From the NCBI GenBank assembly GCA_964371715.1, contig CAYJNO010000055.1, positions 1 to 7,106 of the forward strand: DNA of 7,106 nucleotides, given 5' to 3'. A model generated the notes under the pieces. The model had not been told where the DNA came from. It saw only the letters and a program-made list of their open reading frames with translations, and ran no database searches. The position numbers and the translations under genes are program-made. Origin of the DNA: CAYJNO01 sp964371715 (GTDB lineage Bacteria; Bacillota_I; Bacilli_A; Erysipelotrichales; Erysipelotrichaceae). Positions 1 to 6,030 of the stretch are shown in pieces (position 1 is the first letter of the stretch; each line of letters opens with the position of its first letter).

Positions 1-51
1 GTGAATGACGCCGTGAAAGGGCGCTGTGTTAAGCCGCTTCACCAACGGGCC
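1..51 (-). tRNA. tRNA-Glu (TTC), partial, second tandem copy
   Basis: These bases are identical to 158-208, the 5' 51 nt of the complete tRNA-Glu gene upstream. They include the 5' acceptor strand, D arm, and an anticodon arm whose loop reads CTTTCAC (anticodon TTC). The TpsiC arm, 3' acceptor strand and CCA lie beyond the window edge. It sits 80 nt downstream of the first copy, with an intrinsic terminator between them. It therefore either needs its own promoter, which I cannot identify confidently in the AT-rich spacer, or depends on readthrough. Confidence 0.93.
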
Positions 52-90
52 ATAATGTGACTATCTATTTTTTTTATTTCTTTAATAGTC

Positions 91-120
91 TTATCAAAAG
101 AAAACCGAACATTAGTTCGG
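91..120 (-). terminator. Intrinsic terminator of the tRNA-Asn/tRNA-Glu unit
   Basis: Read on the minus strand there is a perfect 6-bp stem CCGAAC/GTTCGG (120-115 with 110-105) with a TAAT loop. A T-rich tail (TTTTCTTTTGATAA) follows at once. It lies 12 nt past the encoded CCA of the complete tRNA-Glu, where the end of this transcript is expected. Confidence 0.75.
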
Positions 121-131
121 ATAATTGCAAA

Positions 132-208
132 TGGTGACCCGTACGGGATTCGAACCCGTGAATGACGCCGTGAAAGGGCGCTGTGTTAAGCCGCTTCACC
201 AACGGGCC
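132..208 (-). tRNA. tRNA-Glu (TTC), complete with encoded CCA
   Basis: The 77-nt gene folds as a full cloverleaf. The acceptor strands GGCCCGT and ACGGGTC pair with one G-T wobble and are followed by discriminator A and encoded CCA (132-134). The D stem is GTG/CAC. The anticodon stem GCGCC/GGCGT closes the loop CTTTCAC with anticodon TTC, so it decodes glutamate GAA/GAG. The T arm is ACGGG-TTCGAAT-CCCGT. It begins only 5 nt after the tRNA-Asn gene, so the two are surely cotranscribed and cut apart by RNase P and 3' processing enzymes. An identical second copy follows downstream. Confidence 0.97.
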
Positions 209-213
209 ATAAA

Positions 214-289
214 TGGCGCCTAAAACAGGACTCGAACCTGTGACCTAACGGTTAACAGCCGTTTGCTCTACCGACTGAGCTATTTAGGC
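214..289 (-). tRNA. tRNA-Asn (GTT), complete with encoded CCA
   Basis: The 76-nt gene has acceptor strands GCCTAAA/TTTAGGC, discriminator G and encoded CCA (214-216). The anticodon stem AACGG/CCGTT surrounds the loop CTGTTAA with anticodon GTT, decoding AAC and AAU. The T arm carries TTCGAGT between ACAGG and CCTGT. It is the first gene of a short tRNA transcript (Asn, then Glu) and lies about 10 nt from a TATAAT box, so its 5' leader is only a few nucleotides. Confidence 0.97.
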
Positions 290-299
290 AACTTGCTTT

Positions 300-330
300 A
301 TTATATTAGCATACCAAAAATGCATATGCA
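300..330 (-). promoter_or_regulatory. Promoter of the tRNA-Asn/tRNA-Glu unit
   Basis: The minus strand upstream of tRNA-Asn carries a perfect TATAAT at 305-300. An overlapping alternative is TGC-TAATAT (extended -10, hexamer 308-303) placed 17 nt from TTGCAT (331-326). Either would start transcription about 5-8 nt before the mature tRNA, typical of stable-RNA promoters. The -35 match is weak. The promoter overlaps the hairpin at 312-343. Confidence 0.6.
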
Positions 331-343
331 AGCATTTTTGGTA
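312..343 (+). repeat. 12-bp perfect hairpin, possible plus-strand terminator
   Basis: The arms 312-323 and 332-343 are perfectly complementary (TACCAAAAATGC and its reverse complement) around an 8-nt loop. The self-complementary TGCATATGCA (321-330) spans the end of the left arm and the loop. On the plus strand the stem is followed by AGTTTTTTTAATTTT, the layout of an intrinsic terminator, but no plus-strand gene is visible to its left. On the minus strand no T-run follows. It could stop antisense transcription, act on the tRNA promoter it overlaps, or be a decayed end of the pilin/racemase transcript. Confidence 0.5.
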
Positions 344-454
344 AGTTTTTTTAATTTTATTTAATATTTTTTTTACTAGTCTTTTTTAATACATTTTTAA
401 GCAATTATGACTACAAAAAACTATTTTTTACTGTGATAAGCATCTCTATTTTTA

Positions 455-1049
455 TTATATTGCATATTTAGCACTAGATAAAGCATGAATAATTGTTGTA
501 TCAAATATAGGAATATTTATATCTTCTTTCGTTATTAGTTATCCTATTTCCGTACAACCTAATATTATACCATGTGCTCCTTTTAAAATTAATTTATCAA
601 TAATCCTTAAAAATTATACTTTTGATTCAATACTTGTGTTTCTAAACAAAGTTTATCATATATTATATTATTTATTAATAAAATGTCTTCATCTTCTCCT
701 GCCAATTTTTCCTTTATTTTATTCGCAGTGCATTCTACTATATGAATTATTGGTATTGATACACAAGCAGAGATTTGCAGCTCTATCTTATGCATTGTAT
801 TTGTACAAATAACAATAAAATCAGTACCAGCATTCTCTAGTTTAACAGCAACTTCACTAAATATTTTCACACTCTTATCCAATTCATTATTTGTTTGATA
901 TTTTGCTATTTCTTCAAAATCAACACTGTACAATATTATTTTTGCTGAGTGTAGCCCACCAATTGTTCATTTATTTGATCATTAATAATTTTATAATATA
1001 TGATAGTACTTTCATAACTCATACCTCCAATCAATCCTGTTGTTTTCAC
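455..1049 (-). pseudogene. Decayed aspartate/glutamate racemase family gene
   Basis: Translation in shifting frames gives a recognisable Asp/Glu racemase (YgeA/RacX-like). A GTG start at 1049 has AAAGG 6 nt upstream. The N-terminus reads KTTGLIGGMSYEST, then LHSAKIILYSVDF and the first catalytic-cysteine motif CTNTMHK. The C-terminus keeps the second cysteine motif GCTEIG and NIPIFDTT. Four kinds of damage are visible: a one-base frameshift near 956-961 (TTGGTGGG), loss of roughly 30 codons near 690-710 where the family has its central GLLGT...FY segment, another frameshift and stop near 625-645, and a TAA directly after GCTEIG at 539-541. An intact relative is about 230 residues; the remnant spans 595 bp. 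Both cysteine codons survive, so inactivation looks fairly recent. The longest open stretch, 607-933, is only the middle of the gene and should not be annotated as an intact protein. It lies 15 nt after the pilin gene with no terminator between, so it is probably still transcribed. Confidence 0.9.
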
Positions 1050-1064
1050 AGTTTACCTTTCCTA

Positions 1065-1670
1065 TTATGGAGCTGGTTGTATATTTACTCCAAGCTCATT
1101 AACCCATACATTTTTTAGACCATCTACATCAGGATTTGAATGGTGTGCTAATGCTACTTCACCTGTAGTTACATTATAATGAAATGCAAAATTACCCTTA
1201 CTTGCACTGTTTGATTCGGCATCATCAATATAACCCCACCACCATGAGTCTCCACCATATGATGGATGATATAATTCTGTTTCTCCTCCTAATATGTCTA
1301 CGATACCTTTTTGAAGTTGTTCCAAATCAGCATTTTGACGCTTATAACCTGATGTACTCGTTACAATTGTTGAATATCTAGAACTTCCATAACCATATGC
1401 CTCTCTAACTAAAATATAGCCAGGATCTCCACTAGTTGCATTAGTATACCAAATTACTTCTAAAATAATACCTGAGGGGACATCATTATTAGGATCTGAA
1501 GCAGCTAATGCCGTTGCATCTAAAATAGTCATTGCTACTTGTACATCATTAGATTCTCTTCCTTTTTCAATATATTGTATATATTGTGGTGCTAATACAA
1601 CCGCTAAAACTGCAATAATCGCAATAACAACAATCAACTCAATTAGTGTAAAACCATCATTTTTTGACAT
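1065..1670 (-). CDS. Type IV pilin-like protein with prepilin N-methylation signal
   Basis: This 201-residue protein starts with a 6-residue leader (MSKNDG), then the class III signal GFTLIEL and a hydrophobic helix to about residue 27. Cleavage after G6 by a prepilin peptidase would give an N-terminal phenylalanine with glutamate at mature position 5, the residue needed for pilin assembly. The helix continues into an amphipathic N-terminal spine (YIQYIEKGRES). The rest is a soluble C-terminal domain rich in Gly, Ser, Tyr and Asn, with a WWW run at 143-145 and no disulfide cysteines. The ATG at 1670 is preferred over a GTG at 1685, because AGAGGG lies 6 nt before it and would be inside the longer version. 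At 201 residues it is about twice the size of ComGC-type pseudopilins, suggesting a larger surface domain. It has its own promoter. No assembly ATPase, platform protein or peptidase gene lies in the window, so its machinery must be elsewhere. Whether it is a major pilin, minor pilin or pseudopilin cannot be told. Confidence 0.9.
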   Translation of the reverse strand: MSKNDGFTLIELIVVIAIIAVLAVVLAPQYIQYIEKGRESNDVQVAMTILDATALAASDPNNDVPSGIILEVIWYTNATSGDPGYILVREAYGYGSSRYSTIVTSTSGYKRQNADLEQLQKGIVDILGGETELYHPSYGGDSWWWGYIDDAESNSASKGNFAFHYNVTTGEVALAHHSNPDVDGLKNVWVNELGVNIQPAP

Positions 1671-1703
1671 TTTTATCCCTCTCACTATGTTTCTATGATA
1701 AAA

Positions 1704-1733
1704 ATTATATCACATAACTAATTTTTACACCAA
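1704..1733 (-). promoter_or_regulatory. Promoter of the pilin-like gene
   Basis: The minus strand carries a perfect extended -10, TGA-TATAAT (hexamer 1709-1704), 18 nt downstream of a weaker -35, TTGGTG (1733-1728). The predicted start falls near 1697, giving a leader of about 27 nt that includes the AGAGGG ribosome binding site. The element lies between the stop of the HgdB-like gene and the pilin, so the pilin can be expressed independently. I found no clear terminator between these two genes, so readthrough is also possible. Confidence 0.65.
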
Positions 1734-1742
1734 TATGCATTT

Positions 1743-3005
1743 TTAATGTTTGGTATTATTTTTATCATTATTCTGTTGTTCCTTAGCTACAGCTAACATT
1801 AGTTTAATTCTGTTTTCTTGATTAACTTTTGTTGCCCCAGGATCATAATCAATTGTAACTATATTTGCATTTGGATGATCTTTTTTTATACTTCTTATCA
1901 TACCTTTACCAACAATATGATTCGGTAAACAACCAAAAGGTTGAGCACATACAATATTTTCATAACCATGCTCGATTAATTCAAGCATTTCAGCAGTTAA
2001 CAACCATCCCTCTCCCATTTTACAACCATGTCCTATATACGGTGTCACAAGGTGTTTTAGTTGCTCATAAGTTGATGGTATAACAAATTTACTATCTTTT
2101 AAAGCATCTATAAAAATATCTTCAAATTCTTTTCCTAGATTATATAATAACTTTACAAAGCTTTGCTTAATAACATTACCTCCATATAGATTAATATCTT
2201 CAATTCTATTATCAATTTTAAATAACAAAAAAGCTAATAAACCTGGTACCATTACTTCACAATCTTGAGTGTGTAAAAACTTTTCTAATTCATTATTTGC
2301 CAACGCTGAATATTTTACATATATTTCTCCAACAATACCAACTTTTACTTTTTCAATATTATTTTGTTCTATATTCGTAAAATCATTTACAATATTTTCA
2401 AACTCTATATTCATATCTTTTTTTGTAAAGCCATTATTAGAAATAAATAATTCACTAATCTTTAAAACCCACTCTTTTACTAAGTTATCAGTCTCTCCAC
2501 ACTTTACTTCATAAGGTCTTACTTGATTTGATAATAACATTAACATATCACCATATATAATTGCAGCTAATGCCCTTCTTAATAATGAGATACTTATTTT
2601 AAAACCACTATTTTTTTCCATACCTGATAAATTGACAGATACTACTGGAACTTGTTCTAAACCAGCATTATAAAGTCCTTTTCTTAATAGATGAATATAG
2701 TTACTTGCCCTACAACCACCACCTGTTTGACTCATCATAAGTGCTGTTTTTTCTAAATCATATTTACCACTCTTTAGAGCACTAATCATTTGACCAATCG
2801 TCAAAAGAGCTGGATAACATGTATCATTATGGACATATTTCAAGCCTTCATCTATTAGGTTTTGATCAGTATTATTTAGTAATTCAATATCATATCCATA
2901 ACTTTCAAATACTTTTTGTAAAATTTGAAAGTGGATATCACACATATTTGGAAATAAAAGTTTATGTGTTTTCTTCATTTCTTTAGTAAATTCTATTCTT
3001 TCCAT
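1743..3005 (-). CDS. HgdB-like (HGD-D family) acyl-CoA dehydratase-related protein
   Basis: This 420-residue protein resembles the C-terminal third of large activase/dehydratase fusion proteins and the 2-hydroxyglutaryl-CoA dehydratase D component. Conserved-looking blocks are FTKEMKKTH (6-14), NDTCYPALL (60-68), TGGGCRASNY (94-103), a central VGIVGEIYVKYSALANN (222-238), GCKMGEGWLLTAEM (327-340), CAQPFGCLPNHIVGKG (353-368) and IDYDPGATKVNQENR (385-399). Candidate iron-sulfur ligands are C63, C98, C328, C353 and C359. By family analogy it would carry an iron-sulfur cluster reduced by its activase; the substrate is unknown. The ATG at 3005 has GGGG 6 nt upstream, lying over the end of the activase gene, so the two are translationally coupled. 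Only TAG-TAT separates the reading frames, and they are in phase. The C-terminal tail is Asn/Lys-rich and probably disordered. It is shorter than typical stand-alone annotations of the full fusion only because the activase half is a separate chain. It could also be called a DUF2229-associated or double-cubane-cluster-like protein; I cannot decide between these. Confidence 0.85.
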   Translation of the reverse strand: MERIEFTKEMKKTHKLLFPNMCDIHFQILQKVFESYGYDIELLNNTDQNLIDEGLKYVHNDTCYPALLTIGQMISALKSGKYDLEKTALMMSQTGGGCRASNYIHLLRKGLYNAGLEQVPVVSVNLSGMEKNSGFKISISLLRRALAAIIYGDMLMLLSNQVRPYEVKCGETDNLVKEWVLKISELFISNNGFTKKDMNIEFENIVNDFTNIEQNNIEKVKVGIVGEIYVKYSALANNELEKFLHTQDCEVMVPGLLAFLLFKIDNRIEDINLYGGNVIKQSFVKLLYNLGKEFEDIFIDALKDSKFVIPSTYEQLKHLVTPYIGHGCKMGEGWLLTAEMLELIEHGYENIVCAQPFGCLPNHIVGKGMIRSIKKDHPNANIVTIDYDPGATKVNQENRIKLMLAVAKEQQNNDKNNTKH

Positions 3006-3008
3006 ATA

Positions 3009-5912
3009 CTACCCCTTTGTCGCAGCAAATAATGAATTAATTCTTATTTTAACTGCCCCTAAATTTGTTATTTCATCAATCTTAATTTGCGTATATATTT
3101 TATTATTTTTTTCAATTATTTCTCTTGTTTCATCAGTAGTAATTGCATCAACACCACATCCAAACGATACTAATTGGACTAAATTAATATTTAAATCTTT
3201 ATTTTCTGCAACAAATTTTGCTGCAGCATATATTCTTGCATGAAATGTCCATTGATTAAGAACAGTTGTCTTTACTCTCCCTATTAAATGACATATTGCA
3301 TCTTCACTCACAACCATTGCATTTTGATTACAAATCAACTTGTCAATTCCATGGTTTATTTCACTATCCAAATGATATGGTCTACCTGCTAATACAATAA
3401 CAGGAATATTTTCTTGTTTTGCAATTTCTAAAAACTCTTCACCTTTGACTCTAATTTTTTCTTTAAAATCAGCTAATTCTTTATATGCTTTTTTTACTCC
3501 TAATTTAATATTTTCAAGTGATATATTAATATTATATTTTAAAAGCATTTCTTGTAATTTTTTTGGTAAATCTTTTGCTCTATGTAAACCAATATAATCC
3601 TTTATAAATATTATTTCCTCTAAATTTGTTAGATTAGCTTTTATTACCTCTGGATAATATGCTACTACTGGACAATTATAATGATTATCTCCATTTTTTT
3701 CATCAATACTATAGCTCATACATGGATAAAAAATTAAATCGACATTTTCTGCTATTATTTCTTCAATATGTCCATGTAATATTTTTGCTGGATAACAAAT
3801 TGTATCTGATGGAATTGTATGTTGACCTTTAATATAAGTATCTCTTGTAGATTCATTTGATTTTATGATACCATAACCAATTTCTTTAAAGAATGTATGC
3901 CAAAACGGTAATAGTTCATACATATTTAACCCCATAGGTATACCAACTTGACCTTTTTCGCCCTTAAAGTTTGGATATTTTGCCAATAATGATTTTTTAT
4001 AATCAAACATATTGTATTCAACTTTATTATTTTTGAGACCCAATGGTTTTTCACATCTATTACCACTGATATATCTTTCATTATTTTTAAATGTGTTTAT
4101 GGTTAATCTACATTTATTGGTACATAAATTACAATTTGTGCTTTTTACAGTATGTTCAAACTCTAGCAATTCATCATATTTTAAAACTCTACTATTATCA
4201 ATATTTTTTTCTTTACAATATAATGCAGCACCAAATGCACCCATTAACCCAGAAACAATTGGCCTTGTAACATTTTTATTAATTTCCTTTTCAAATGATC
4301 TTAATACAGCATTATTTAAAAATGTCCCACCTTGAACTACAATATTATTGCCTAAATTTTTACCGTTATTTGTTCTTATTACTTTATATAACGCATTTTT
4401 TACAACACTTATAGATAAACCAGCTGATATATTTTCTATCTTTGCTCCATCTTTTTGTGCTTGCTTAACAGACGAATTCATAAACACTGTACATCTTGAC
4501 CCTAAATCTACAGGTTTATCTGCATAAATACCTTTCATTGAAAAATTTTCAATATCTTCTCCTAATGCCTCAGCAAATGTTTGTAAAAAAGATCCACATC
4601 CTGAAGAACATGCCTCATTTAAAAAGATATTGTCAATTACACCATTCCTAATTTTAAAACATTTTATATCTTGTCCACCTATATCAATAATAAAATCAAC
4701 ATCAGGGTTAAATTTCTTTGCTGCTGTATAATGCGCTATGGTTTCTACTATCCCTAAATCACCATGAAAAGCATTTTTTATTATCTCTTCACCATAGCCT
4801 GTTGATGCAAATCCAGCTATGTCAATATTGGGGTATTTCTCATAAACAAATTTCAAAAAATCAAAAACCAATGGAATTGGTGTTCCACCATTTTTTAAAT
4901 ATTTAAATTCTACTATTTCTTCATCTTCATTTAGAAGTACTGCTTTTAAGGTAGTAGAACCAGCATCAATACCAATATATGATTTTCCTTTAAGTTTACT
5001 AAGCTTTATCTCTTCTCCAATATGATGCCTTATTACGAATTCATTATAATCTACTTCATCTTTAAATAATGGTTCACAACTCAAATAATTGTCATTATCT
5101 TGTTCTATTAATAATTTATCTTTTATATCATCAAGATTAACCATTATTTCTTCTTCAAATGAATATGTTGTACCTAAAGCTACATAATATAGTGAATTAG
5201 CTGGTGTTGTACCTTTAGTATTTAGCATATCATCAAATGCTTCTTTTAACATTGAAAAAAAGCTTAGTGGGCCTCCTAAGTAAACGATATTTCCTTTGAT
5301 TTCTCTACCTTGAGCAAGTCCTGCAATGGTTTGATTGACAACAGCATAAAAAATACTAGCAGCTATATCTTCTTTTGAAGCCCCTTGATTTAATAATGGC
5401 TGTATATCCGTTTTAGCAAAAACTCCACATCTTGATGCAATACTATATATTTTATGATGATTTTTTGCATAATCATTTAACTCTGTTGGTGATAAATTTA
5501 ATAGTGTCGACATTTGATCAATAAATGCACCTGTGCCTCCAGCACATGATCCATTCATCCTAACTTCCATGTCTCCAGTTAAAAATAGTACTTTAGCATC
5601 TTCTCCGCCAAGTTCAATTACTACATCTGTCTCTGGTAACAATTCTTTAACAGCAAGTCTTGTAGCAAAAACTTCTTGAACAAATGGAATTTGTATTTTC
5701 TCAGCAATTCCCATCCCGGCAGATCCTGAAATCTTAATAATTACTTCTTCACTTACATTTAGTTTACTTTGAATTTTACTTAATAATTCAAAAGTTTTTT
5801 GTGGTATTTGAGAATAATGTCTTTCATAACTAGTAAAAATAATTTCATGATTCTCATTAACTACAACACATTTTAAAGTTGTTGAACCTACGTCTAAACC
5901 AATTCTTATCAT
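3009..5912 (-). CDS. Two-headed acyl-CoA dehydratase activase (BcrAD/BadFG ATPase family)
   Basis: This 967-residue protein has two tandem ASKHA-type ATPase domains, then a DUF2229-like region. Domain 1 (about 1-257) shows the phosphate-1 loop GLDVGSTTLK (5-14), ELGGEDAK (100-107), the cysteine motif NGSCAGGTGAF (C123) and SRCGVFAKTD (C162). Domain 2 (about 310-567) repeats them as GIDAGSTTLK (314-323), IDIGGQDIK (409-417), NEACSSGCGSF (C435) and GSRCTVF (C474). In HgdC-type activases the paired cysteines of a homodimer bind a bridging [4Fe-4S] cluster; here the two fused heads could supply all four. A cysteine cluster follows (C594, C597, C601, C620). The remainder (about 650-967) holds ICYPAK, FYPCMSY, AGRPYHLD and SFGCGVDA. 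The likely role is ATP-driven transfer of a low-potential electron to the HgdB-like partner downstream. The ATG at 5912 is supported by AGGAG 6 nt upstream. The gene ends with TAG, in frame with the next gene. The ELGGEDAK variant in head 1 is, as far as I recall, normal for this fused family. The substrate pathway is not revealed by neighbours. Confidence 0.9.
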   Translation of the reverse strand: MIRIGLDVGSTTLKCVVVNENHEIIFTSYERHYSQIPQKTFELLSKIQSKLNVSEEVIIKISGSAGMGIAEKIQIPFVQEVFATRLAVKELLPETDVVIELGGEDAKVLFLTGDMEVRMNGSCAGGTGAFIDQMSTLLNLSPTELNDYAKNHHKIYSIASRCGVFAKTDIQPLLNQGASKEDIAASIFYAVVNQTIAGLAQGREIKGNIVYLGGPLSFFSMLKEAFDDMLNTKGTTPANSLYYVALGTTYSFEEEIMVNLDDIKDKLLIEQDNDNYLSCEPLFKDEVDYNEFVIRHHIGEEIKLSKLKGKSYIGIDAGSTTLKAVLLNEDEEIVEFKYLKNGGTPIPLVFDFLKFVYEKYPNIDIAGFASTGYGEEIIKNAFHGDLGIVETIAHYTAAKKFNPDVDFIIDIGGQDIKCFKIRNGVIDNIFLNEACSSGCGSFLQTFAEALGEDIENFSMKGIYADKPVDLGSRCTVFMNSSVKQAQKDGAKIENISAGLSISVVKNALYKVIRTNNGKNLGNNIVVQGGTFLNNAVLRSFEKEINKNVTRPIVSGLMGAFGAALYCKEKNIDNSRVLKYDELLEFEHTVKSTNCNLCTNKCRLTINTFKNNERYISGNRCEKPLGLKNNKVEYNMFDYKKSLLAKYPNFKGEKGQVGIPMGLNMYELLPFWHTFFKEIGYGIIKSNESTRDTYIKGQHTIPSDTICYPAKILHGHIEEIIAENVDLIFYPCMSYSIDEKNGDNHYNCPVVAYYPEVIKANLTNLEEIIFIKDYIGLHRAKDLPKKLQEMLLKYNINISLENIKLGVKKAYKELADFKEKIRVKGEEFLEIAKQENIPVIVLAGRPYHLDSEINHGIDKLICNQNAMVVSEDAICHLIGRVKTTVLNQWTFHARIYAAAKFVAENKDLNINLVQLVSFGCGVDAITTDETREIIEKNNKIYTQIKIDEITNLGAVKIRINSLFAATKG

Positions 5913-5925
5913 CTTATACTCCTAT

Positions 5926-5949
5926 AAATTATTTATATAGAAATAATTT
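5926..5949. repeat. 9-bp AT-only inverted repeat in the activase leader
   Basis: AAATTATTT (5926-5934) and AAATAATTT (5941-5949) are perfect reverse complements around ATATAG. The repeat ends 13 nt before the activase start codon, just upstream of its AGGAG. An all-A/T stem is weak in RNA, so an operator-like protein site is as likely as an mRNA hairpin. Chance is also possible in sequence this AT-rich. Confidence 0.35.
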
Positions 5950-5958
5950 TATCATAAA
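5950..5958 (-). promoter_or_regulatory. Possible extended -10 of the activase operon
   Basis: In the 118-nt gap between the acetyltransferase stop and the activase start, the minus strand reads TGA-TAAAAT (one mismatch to TATAAT, with the TG extension). No convincing -35 lies 16-18 nt further up. The gap is almost pure A/T, which makes weak promoter matches cheap, so this is only the best candidate. Confidence 0.3.
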
Positions 5959-6030
5959 ATAATATTTGAATACCCATAAATTTAAAATTTATATATTATT
6001 TTAATATCAATAATGACATTTATTGTATAA

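Noticed and set aside
1..290. tRNA repeats as an integrative-element attachment site
   Set aside because: Only 157 bp separate the copies, both appear to be whole genes, and no integrase or mobile gene is present. A plain tandem tRNA cluster explains it.
344..454. A minus-strand terminator after the racemase remnant
   Set aside because: The only fold is an A-run/T-run pairing with wobbles and a mismatch, too weak to call in such AT-rich sequence.
607..933. A 108-codon open frame as an intact small protein
   Set aside because: Homologous racemase sequence continues on both sides in other frames, the TTG start lacks a binding site, and the frame is only the central piece of a broken gene.
1671..1685. 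GTG at 1685 as start of the pilin
   Set aside because: The AGAGGG binding site would lie inside the coding region. The ATG at 1670 gives the expected short prepilin leader.
3009..3011. TAG as a reassigned sense codon, making one 1389-residue protein
   Set aside because: TAG also ends the acetyltransferase and membrane-protein genes, and a ribosome binding site precedes the second ATG. Low-level readthrough remains open and is reported as a finding.
891..5000. Several plus-strand open frames of 60-110 codons
   Set aside because: They lie opposite well-supported genes or the pseudogene, lack ribosome binding sites, and read as low-complexity Leu/Ser/Phe/His-rich antisense translations.
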